6,763 bases of DNA from JALZAA01 sp035316005 (lineage in GTDB: Bacteria; Actinomycetota; Acidimicrobiia; IMCC26256; JACDBD01). The notes under the pieces were generated by a model. It saw only the letters and a program-made list of their open reading frames with translations. It had not been told where the DNA came from and made no database searches. Numbering within the stretch: position 1 is the first letter of the stretch; each line of letters opens with the position of its first letter. The stretch lies in NCBI GenBank assembly GCA_035316005.1, contig DATFXK010000240.1, positions 1-6,763 of the forward strand. Direction: 5' to 3'. Shown piece by piece: positions 1 to 4,491 of the stretch. The translations under genes and the position numbers were made by a program.

Positions 1-27
1 GCCAAGATCAGGGAGCGGCGGGCCTGA
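1..27 (+). CDS. rplS: Ribosomal protein L19, extreme C-terminal end (partial)
   Basis: The first nine codons read AKIRERRA followed by TGA at 25-27. This is the usual basic C-terminal tail of large-subunit ribosomal protein L19, and it is identical in DNA sequence to the end of the hybrid gene that stops at 548. L19 sits at the interface of the 30S and 50S subunits. The rest of the gene lies outside the window, so it cannot be seen whether this is the tail of a complete rplS or of another hybrid copy. The next gene starts 26 bases later, so the two are probably co-transcribed. Confidence 0.7.
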   Translation, partial: AKIRERRA

Positions 28-137
28 GCCCGCGACCCTGACAGGAGCATTGCGTGAGCGCCGAGGACCTCGAGCGGTACGAGACCGAGATCGAGCTCCA
101 GCTCTACCGGGAGTACCGCGACGTCCTGCCGATGTTC
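1..137 (+). repeat. Direct repeat, left copy (L19 tail, spacer, DUF2469 start)
   Basis: Bases 1-137 match 522-658 at a constant offset of 521. By my count 135 of 137 positions agree; the two differences are in one codon (CGG at 108-110 against AAG at 629-631). The repeat covers the last nine L19 codons, the 26-base intergenic spacer with its AGGAG, and the first 28 codons of DUF2469. The left boundary is unknown because the repeat starts at the first base of the window. Confidence 0.95.
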
Positions 138-548
138 TCCTATGTGGTGGAGACCGAGCGACGCTTCTATCTGACCAACCATGTCGCGCTCACCCCGCGC
201 AGCGAGGGGGGCCAGACCTACTTCGAGCTGGAGCTCTCGGACGCGTGGGTGTGGGACATGTACCGGCCCGCCCGCTTCGTCGCCCACGTCCGGGTGGTCG
301 AAGGCAACCGCGAGCGCGTGCAGGTCTTCCAGGGTGTCGTCATCCGGCGCAAGGGCAGCGGCAGCCGGGAGACCTTCACCGTGCGCAAGGTCAGCTTCGG
401 CGTCGGCGTCGAGCGCACGTTCCCCGTCCACTCTCCGATCATCGCCCGCATCGAGGTGGTGAGCCGCGGCGACGTGCGCAGGGCGAAGCTGTACTACCTG
501 CGCGACCGGGTCGGGAAGGCGGCCAAGATCAGGGAGCGGCGGGCCTGA
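54..548 (+). CDS. DUF2469-ribosomal protein L19 hybrid protein
   Basis: This 164-residue protein is a head-to-tail hybrid. Residues 1 to about 77 are DUF2469, a family of unknown function largely confined to Actinobacteria; the hallmark segment DAWVWDMYRPARF is at 63-75. From about residue 78 to the end it is ribosomal protein L19, with VRVVEGNRERVQVFQGVVI, RETFTVRKVSFGVGVERTFP and RGDVRRAKLYYLR in normal order. L19 is usually about 115 residues, so roughly its first 28 are missing, and DUF2469 has lost its end (TFKDVNVEEL in the intact copy). GTG at 54 is preceded by AGGAG (43-47), six bases upstream. The join falls in HVRVV, where both families carry a similar VRVV segment. No frameshift or stop is visible. 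It could be an extra L19-like protein, a harmless recombination product or a mis-assembly; whether it enters the ribosome is unknown. Confidence 0.85.
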   Translation: MSAEDLERYETEIELQLYREYRDVLPMFSYVVETERRFYLTNHVALTPRSEGGQTYFELELSDAWVWDMYRPARFVAHVRVVEGNRERVQVFQGVVIRRKGSGSRETFTVRKVSFGVGVERTFPVHSPIIARIEVVSRGDVRRAKLYYLRDRVGKAAKIRERRA

Positions 549-658
549 GCCCGCGACCCTGACAGGAGCATTGCGTGAGCGCCGAGGACCTCGAGCGGTA
601 CGAGACCGAGATCGAGCTCCAGCTCTACAAGGAGTACCGCGACGTCCTGCCGATGTTC
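522..658 (+). repeat. Direct repeat, right copy
   Basis: This is the second copy of the 137-base repeat described at 1-137. It begins inside the L19 part of the hybrid gene and ends after codon 28 of the intact DUF2469 gene. Immediately beyond it (659-820 against 138-299) the two DUF2469 copies fall to about 75% nucleotide identity (41 differences in 162 bases by hand count), so the edge of high identity is abrupt. Confidence 0.95.
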
Positions 659-868
659 CAGTACGTCGTCGAGACGGAGCGGCGCTTCTACCTCACCAAC
701 GACGTCAAGATGGACGTGAAGAACGAGCAGGGCCGCGTCTACTTCGAGCTCAACCTCCAGGACGCGTGGGTGTGGGACATGTACCGGCCCGCTCGCTTCG
801 TGGCCAACGTGCGGGTCGTGACGTTCAAGGACGTCAACGTCGAGGAGCTGGCCGGCAAGGACCTGTAG
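575..868 (+). CDS. DUF2469 domain-containing protein (intact copy)
   Basis: A 97-residue protein, full length for DUF2469, a small acidic family of unknown function found almost only in Actinobacteria; as I recall, Rv2901c of M. tuberculosis is a member. Recognisable segments are AEDLERYETEIELQLYKEYRD (3-23), VVETERRFYLTN (31-42), DAWVWDMYRPARFV (63-76) and the ending VRVVTFKDVNVEEL (79-92), which the upstream hybrid lacks. No signal peptide or membrane segment is present, so it is probably cytoplasmic. GTG at 575 follows AGGAG at 564-568 by six bases, in a leader identical to that of the hybrid. The stop is two bases before yraN, so the two genes are very likely translated from one message. 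Family membership is secure; function is not known. Confidence 0.93.
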   Translation: MSAEDLERYETEIELQLYKEYRDVLPMFQYVVETERRFYLTNDVKMDVKNEQGRVYFELNLQDAWVWDMYRPARFVANVRVVTFKDVNVEELAGKDL

Positions 869-870
869 CG

Positions 871-1254
871 GTGCCCGACGCGGGCCCGCGCCGGCGGGTC
901 GACCCTCGCCGCCGGCTCGGACTCGCCGGCGAGGACGCTGTGGCGCGCTGGTACGAAGCCGCCGGGTACGACGTGGTCGACCGCAACTGGCGCTGCCGGG
1001 ACGGCGAGCTCGACCTAGTGGTGATCCGGGGCGACACCCTCGTGTTCTGCGAGGTGAAGACGCGTGCCAGCGCGAGGTTCGGCGCGCCGTTCGAAGCCGT
1101 TACCGCGACCAAGCAGCGCCGGTTGCGCAATCTCGCGCTCCGCTGGCTCGCCGAGCACGGGACACACCGCCGAACGTTGCGCTTCGACGTGGCGTCGGTG
1201 ACGCGCACTTCGACCGACGAGCTCTCGATCGAGGTGCTCGAGGGCGCGTTCTAG
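871..1254 (+). CDS. yraN: YraN family (UPF0102) putative endonuclease-fold protein
   Basis: A 127-residue YraN/UPF0102 protein with a PD-(D/E)XK nuclease-like core. The N-terminal LGLAGEDAVARWYEAAGYDVVDRNWR (16-41) contains the conserved Glu21; GELDLVV at 45-51 supplies Asp48; FCEVKTR at 59-65 supplies Glu61 and Lys63. These form the expected D-ExK metal-site pattern. The fold suggests a DNA-binding or Holliday-junction-type nuclease, but the family role is not settled. GTG at 871 was chosen because it starts two bases after the DUF2469 stop and gives the usual family length; the frame stays open upstream to 571, but that stretch is out of frame over the DUF2469 gene. Its neighbours in many bacteria are comM and dprA; here they lie further on and inverted. 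The stop shares the palindrome CTAG with the convergent DUF427 gene. Confidence 0.92.
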   Translation: MPDAGPRRRVDPRRRLGLAGEDAVARWYEAAGYDVVDRNWRCRDGELDLVVIRGDTLVFCEVKTRASARFGAPFEAVTATKQRRLRNLALRWLAEHGTHRRTLRFDVASVTRTSTDELSIEVLEGAF

Positions 1255-1637
1255 CGCGAGTAGGGCGTCTGCGGACGCTCGAGCGCCTCGCCGTCGACGA
1301 CGAGGTCGACGCGCTCGTTGTAGAAGCACAGCAGCCCTCGGACCCCCTCGGCCTGCGGGATCGGCGACTCGTAGCTCCACACAAGGTCGTCGTGCACCTC
1401 GTCGTCGAGGTGGACGGACCAGTACGACGCCTGGCCCTTGAACGGGCACGTCGTCTCGCTGGTCGTCGGGCGGAGCAGCTCGTCCCGCACGTGCTCACGG
1501 GGCAGGTAGTAGCGCGTCGGAAGGCCGGTCTCCTCGAGCAGCACGGGCCGGTCCGACTCGGCGACCTTCACGCCGTTGACGTGCACCTCCACGTGCACGT
1601 CGGCGGGTGTGACGGTGATGCGGTGTCCTTGGGTCAT
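1251..1637 (-). CDS. DUF427 domain-containing protein
   Basis: A 128-residue protein matching DUF427, a small beta-rich cytoplasmic family of unknown biochemical function common in Actinobacteria and Proteobacteria. Visible family features are PVLLEETGLPTRYYLP (31-46), the invariant CPFKG (64-68), ASYWSV (70-75), LVWSYESPIP (85-94) and FYNERVDLVVDG (105-116). ATG at 1637 was preferred to an in-frame ATG at 1673 because homologous sequence starts at about residue 7 and the upstream start would overlap the repeats before the regulator. No strong ribosome binding site is visible, only a G-run about ten bases upstream. It is divergent from a WYL regulator 65 bases away, which makes control by that regulator plausible. 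Its 3' end overlaps that of yraN by four bases. Confidence 0.9.
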   Translation of the reverse strand: MTQGHRITVTPADVHVEVHVNGVKVAESDRPVLLEETGLPTRYYLPREHVRDELLRPTTSETTCPFKGQASYWSVHLDDEVHDDLVWSYESPIPQAEGVRGLLCFYNERVDLVVDGEALERPQTPYSR

Positions 1638-1653
1638 GGTGGTTGCAACCCCC
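1638..1653. promoter_or_regulatory. Palindrome at the DUF427 start, candidate operator
   Basis: GGTTGCAACC at 1641-1650 is a perfect 10-base palindrome. It extends to 16 bases (1638-1653) with one mismatched pair (1640/1651). It directly abuts the DUF427 start codon and covers the place where its ribosome binding site would be. A protein bound here would block DUF427 expression. Assignment to the neighbouring WYL regulator is inference from position only. Confidence 0.4.
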
Positions 1654-1663
1654 GGTGGCGGAC

Positions 1664-1694
1664 GGCATTCCATCCTGGCATCCCATCTGGCAGG
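1664..1694. promoter_or_regulatory. Tandem direct repeats upstream of the WYL regulator, candidate operator
   Basis: GGCATTCCATCCT (1664-1676) is followed directly by GGCATCCCATCT (1677-1688) and a third partial start GGCAGG (1689-1694). The repeats lie in the 65-base divergent gap, and the last one forms the AGG that serves as the regulator's weak ribosome binding site. Iterons of this spacing (12-13 bases, a little over one helical turn) suit cooperative binding by an autoregulating protein. No clear -10 box was seen here. Confidence 0.4.
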
Positions 1695-1702
1695 TTGTCG
1701 GC

Positions 1703-2410
1703 GTGAACCGCACCGACCGGCTCTATGCGATCGTCGAGGTCCTGCGGGCGACGGCGCCGCGGGCGCGGGCGGCCCGGGAGCTCGCCGAGCGGTTCGAGGT
1801 GAGCGTGCGCACCATCGAGCGCGACATCTCCTCCCTGCAGCAGTCCGGCGTCCCCATCTGGGCGACGCCGGGCCCCGGCGGCGGATACTCCGTCGACCCG
1901 TCCATGAGCCTGCCGCCGCTGAACTTCAGCGCCGACGAGGCCACGGCGGTCGCGGTGGCGCTGGCGGCGAGCGGCCCGATCCCGTTCGGCGACGCGGCCC
2001 GGTCGGCGCTGCGCAAGCTCGTCGCGGCCATGTCGGCGACGAACCGGGACGGCGCACGCGAGCTCGTCGCGCGCATCCGCCTCTTGCAGCAGCGCGGTCA
2101 CCTCGAGGCGACTCCGGTGATGCGCGCCGTCGAGACGGCCGTCGCCGAGCGCAAGGTGCTCGAGCTGGACTACGTCGACCGCTCCGGGCAGCAGACGGAA
2201 CGACGGCAGGTGGAGCCGTACGGGCTCGCCGGCGGCCAGGATCACTGGTACCTCATGGCGTGGTGCCGGCTCCGGGGCGGCGGGCGTACGTTTCGCCTCG
2301 ACCGCATGCAGGCGGCGCGGGTGACGGACGAGACGGCGCCGGAGCGAGAGTTGCACGAGGTCGCCGGGGACATCGTGTCCTTCGCGCGCGAGACGCGTCT
2401 CGAGGAGTGA
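1703..2410 (+). CDS. WYL-domain helix-turn-helix transcriptional regulator (YafY-like)
   Basis: A 235-residue regulator. Residues 3-60 form a DeoR/HTH_11-type winged helix, with the recognition region ELAERFEVSVRTIERDISSL (26-45) and a wing ending in GPGGGYSVDP (57-66). LPPLNFSADEATAV (70-83) is the usual linker of YafY-like proteins. The WYL domain covers about 138-205, with Trp182-Tyr183-Leu184 and RTFRLDRM (195-202). WYL domains sense ligands, often nucleic acids or nucleotides, in several families. A separate C-terminal WCX domain is not evident, so this is the short form. GTG at 1703 was chosen because the HTH begins at residue 3; an ATG at 1643 would add 20 residues running through the repeats. 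The target is unknown; the divergent DUF427 gene and the gene itself are the obvious candidates. Confidence 0.92.
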   Translation: MNRTDRLYAIVEVLRATAPRARAARELAERFEVSVRTIERDISSLQQSGVPIWATPGPGGGYSVDPSMSLPPLNFSADEATAVAVALAASGPIPFGDAARSALRKLVAAMSATNRDGARELVARIRLLQQRGHLEATPVMRAVETAVAERKVLELDYVDRSGQQTERRQVEPYGLAGGQDHWYLMAWCRLRGGGRTFRLDRMQAARVTDETAPERELHEVAGDIVSFARETRLEE

Positions 2411-2423
2411 GACCGCCCCGGGG

Positions 2424-2537
2424 TCAGCGGGGGAGCACAGCCCAGACGACCAGGGCCGCGACCACGACCAGAGCGGCGACGACGATGACGATGTCGGAGG
2501 AGCGCCGCACCTGCTTCCGGAACGGGTTGAAGCCCAC
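2424..2537 (-). CDS. Small single-pass membrane protein (37 residues), hypothetical
   Basis: Reading the minus strand from GTG at 2537 to TGA at 2424 gives 37 residues: GFNPFRKQVRRSSD at 2-15, then an uninterrupted hydrophobic run IVIVVAALVVVAALVVWAVL (16-35) and a terminal Pro-Arg. The N-terminal half carries five basic residues (Arg7, Lys8, Arg11, Arg12 and the polar Gln9 between them), so by the positive-inside rule the N-terminus should be cytoplasmic and the helix should span the membrane. Short proteins with a GFNPFR-like start and one helix occur in actinobacteria as far as I recall, but I know no function. No Shine-Dalgarno is visible; a -10-like TACCGT (2549-2544) would start a leaderless message at about 2537. 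It is divergent from the crotonase gene by 20 bases and ends 13 bases from the WYL regulator's stop. Confidence 0.6.
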   Translation of the reverse strand: MGFNPFRKQVRRSSDIVIVVAALVVVAALVVWAVLPR

Positions 2538-2542
2538 GGGGC

Positions 2543-2549
2543 TACGGTA
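2543..2549. promoter_or_regulatory. Overlapping opposed -10-like elements (bidirectional promoter candidate)
   Basis: TACGGTA at 2543-2549 contains TACGGT on the plus strand (2543-2548) and TACCGT on the minus strand (2549-2544). Both fit the TANNNT form of actinobacterial -10 boxes. Start sites about seven bases downstream would fall at about 2555 (ATG at 2558) and 2537 (GTG at 2537), giving nearly leaderless messages for both divergent genes, neither of which has a visible ribosome binding site. No -35 box is evident on either side. Confidence 0.4.
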
Positions 2550-2557
2550 GCGGCCGG

Positions 2558-3352
2558 ATGGAGACCCTCATCGTCGAACGCGCGGACGGCGTCGTCACCC
2601 TCACGCTGAACCGCCCCGAGAAGAAGAACGCCATCAACGGCCCGATGTGGCGCGAGCTCATCGACGTGTTCGACGAGGTCGCCGACACGCCGAGCGACCG
2701 CGTGCTCGTCATCACCGGCGCCGGCGACGGCTTCTGCTCCGGCGCCGATCTCGCGCCCGGCGACAACCCGGAACTCGCCACCCAGGACGGTGGCATCGGC
2801 TCCACGTTCCGGCAGATGCGCGTCGTCGGTCGTGCCGCGCTGCGCCTCCACGAGCTCCCGCAGCCGTCGATCGCGGCCGTCAACGGGGTGGCCGCCGGTG
2901 CGGGCCTGAACCTTGCGCTCGGCTGCGACCTCATCGTCGCCTCGGAGCGCGCCCGGTTCACGGAGATCTTCTCCAAGCGCGGGCTCAACGTCGACTTCGG
3001 CGGCTCGTGGGTGCTGCCGCGCCTCGTCGGCCTCCACAAGGCAAAGGAGCTCGTGTTCTTCGCCGACATCATCGACGCCGAAGAGGCCGAGCGCATCGGC
3101 ATCGTGAACCGGGTCGTGCCCGCGGAGGAGCTCGACAAGGTGGTCGGGGAGTACGCGGCGCGTCTCGCGGCGCTGCCGCCGATCCAGCTCGCCGTTTCCA
3201 AGCGCCTCCTGAACCAGTCGTTCTCGGTGTCGATGGCCCAGGCGCTCGAGTTCGAGGACACCGCCCAGGCGATGAACTTCGCATCGAAGGACACCGCCGA
3301 GGCCATGGTCGCCTTCCTCCAGAAGCGCGAGCCGAAGTTCACGGGCGAGTAG
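2558..3352 (+). CDS. Enoyl-CoA hydratase/isomerase (crotonase) family protein
   Basis: A 264-residue crotonase-superfamily protein. VTLTLNRPEKKNAIN (13-27) and FCSGADL (59-65) form the CoA-binding and first oxyanion-hole region; NGVAAGAGLNLALGCDL (109-125) gives the second oxyanion-hole helix; GLNVDFGGSWVLPRLVG (142-158) follows. Aligned by eye with rat mitochondrial hydratase, Asn118 and Phe138 occupy the positions of the two catalytic Glu residues (144 and 164), so classic 2-enoyl-CoA hydration is unlikely. Asp146 in VDFGG matches the acidic residue of PaaG- and isomerase-type members, which suggests acyl-CoA isomerase chemistry. It is probably cytoplasmic, acting in fatty or aromatic acid breakdown. 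ATG at 2558 starts right at the family N-terminus. It stands alone on its strand and ends eight bases from dprA's stop. The exact substrate cannot be told. Confidence 0.93.
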   Translation: METLIVERADGVVTLTLNRPEKKNAINGPMWRELIDVFDEVADTPSDRVLVITGAGDGFCSGADLAPGDNPELATQDGGIGSTFRQMRVVGRAALRLHELPQPSIAAVNGVAAGAGLNLALGCDLIVASERARFTEIFSKRGLNVDFGGSWVLPRLVGLHKAKELVFFADIIDAEEAERIGIVNRVVPAEELDKVVGEYAARLAALPPIQLAVSKRLLNQSFSVSMAQALEFEDTAQAMNFASKDTAEAMVAFLQKREPKFTGE

Positions 3353-3360
3353 CGAGTCGC

Positions 3361-4491
3361 TCACCGGGGCCACCACCAGCCCCGCCGGTGCTCGATCCAC
3401 CCCTGCCGATCGAGAGCGCGCAACCCGACGGTGACGGCTTCGGGCGCGAGCCCGGTGCGGCTCACGAGCTGGTCGACACTGGCCGCTTCACCTCCGCACG
3501 CTTCGAGGATGCGCGCGCCGGCGGGGTCGGGCGTCGGCCGCGGTGGCGGCGCGCCCCAACCCCGGCGTGATCCGGGTGTCAGCCCGAGAGCCACGAGCAC
3601 GTCGTCGGGATCGAGGAGGGGCTGGGCGCCGTCGGCCAGCAACGCGTTGCACCCCTCGGCCGACGGGTTCCGGCGCGAGCCCGGGACGACGAGGACCGGC
3701 CGGTCGTACTCGAGGCCGTAGTCGGCGGTGATGCGGGCGCCGCCCCGCAGCGTCGCCTCCACCACCACGACGACGTCGGCGAGCGCGGCGATGATGCGGT
3801 TGCGCACAGGGAACCGGTAGCGGTTGGCGCCGGCGCCGAACCCCGACTCGCTGAGCAGCACGCCGGCGTCGCGCACGCGATCGAACAGCACGACATGGCG
3901 GCGCGGGTACACGACGTCGAGGCCCGTCGCCACGACGCCGACCACGCCGCCACCGCCGTCGAGCGCGCCCTCGTGCGCGGCGCCGTCGATCCCGATGGCA
4001 AGGCCGCTCACGACGGTCACACCGCGGCGGGCGAGGAACGCTCCCAGCTCGCGCGCGTCGGCGAGACCGTGCACCGACGCCGAGCGCGTGCCGACGATCG
4101 CGACGCGCGGCCGCTGCAAGGCGTCGGGTGCCTTTCCTTCGACGAGTAGGACCGCCGGCCGGTCGGGCACGTCTTCCGCGATCGGATAGCCGGTATGGCC
4201 GTCCCGGACCACGGCCGTGCCGCGCCGCGCGATCTCCGGGGCGAGGTCGAGCACGCGCGCCGCCCGTGCCCATCTTCGGACGAGCTCGTCCCGCTCGTGT
4301 GCACGCACGAGCCGAACGTCGTGTGACAGTGCCATCCCGGCCTTGCCGTCGCGGACGGCGGCGAGCGCGGCGCCGGGATCAGGCCATCGATCCAGGACGG
4401 CGCGCAATCGGCGCGGTCCCATGTTGGGGAGGCAGACGAGTGTGGCCGCGGCGACGTCGGCCGCCTCGGGGCGCGCCCGACCGGTGGTCAC
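3361..4491 (-). CDS. dprA: DNA-processing protein DprA
   Basis: A 376-residue DprA, the cytoplasmic protein that receives single-stranded DNA during natural transformation, protects it and loads RecA. An N-terminal helical region (about 10-80, with the HhH-like CLPNMGPRRLRAVL at 20-33) precedes the Rossmann-like core: VAIVGTRSAS (130-139), VVSGLAIGIDGAAH (160-173), LLSESGFGAG (212-221), YRFPVRNRIIAALADVVVVVEA (225-246), and GSRRNPSAEGCNALLADGA (271-289). A C-terminal winged-helix segment (about 325-376) ends in GWWWPR. GTG at 4491 overlaps the comM stop as GTGA, which indicates translational coupling; the frame stays open upstream to 5478, but that stretch is out of frame across comM. Length fits the family. 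Its 3' end faces the crotonase gene eight bases away. DprA is widespread even where competence is unproven, so competence here is inference. Confidence 0.96.
   Translation of the reverse strand: MTTGRARPEAADVAAATLVCLPNMGPRRLRAVLDRWPDPGAALAAVRDGKAGMALSHDVRLVRAHERDELVRRWARAARVLDLAPEIARRGTAVVRDGHTGYPIAEDVPDRPAVLLVEGKAPDALQRPRVAIVGTRSASVHGLADARELGAFLARRGVTVVSGLAIGIDGAAHEGALDGGGGVVGVVATGLDVVYPRRHVVLFDRVRDAGVLLSESGFGAGANRYRFPVRNRIIAALADVVVVVEATLRGGARITADYGLEYDRPVLVVPGSRRNPSAEGCNALLADGAQPLLDPDDVLVALGLTPGSRRGWGAPPPRPTPDPAGARILEACGGEAASVDQLVSRTGLAPEAVTVGLRALDRQGWIEHRRGWWWPR
3365..3384 (+). terminator. GC-rich hairpin after the crotonase gene, weak terminator candidate
   Basis: CGGGGC (3365-3370) and GCCCCG (3379-3384) can pair as a six-base stem around an eight-base loop, beginning 12 bases after the crotonase stop. 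No T-run follows, so this is not a standard intrinsic terminator. The sequence is also the last codons of dprA on the other strand, so the pairing may be coincidental. Confidence 0.25.

Noticed and set aside
50..562. A 170-codon plus-strand frame overlapping the hybrid gene.
   Set aside because: It is a shifted reading of the hybrid gene. The similar N-terminus seen again at 571 is just the DNA repeat read in the same wrong frame.
571..870. An upstream extension of yraN starting at 571.
   Set aside because: This stretch overlaps the DUF2469 gene in another frame and has no family match. GTG 871 gives the normal YraN length and sits two bases after the DUF2469 stop.
2411..2425. A terminator hairpin (GACC...GGTC around CCCCGGGG) between the WYL regulator and the microprotein.
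   Set aside because: The stem is only four bases with no T-run, and such palindromes arise easily at this GC content.
3351..3361. Inverted repeat AGCGA-G-TCGCT between the crotonase and dprA stops.
   Set aside because: A one-base centre cannot form a hairpin loop of useful size, and there is no T-run, so it is not a credible terminator.
1634..3400. A 588-codon open frame on the minus strand, antisense to the WYL regulator and the crotonase gene.
   Set aside because: Its translation is rich in Arg, Ala, Gly and His with no recognisable family, and it runs opposite two clear genes. Long antisense frames without stops are common where the third codon position is GC-rich.
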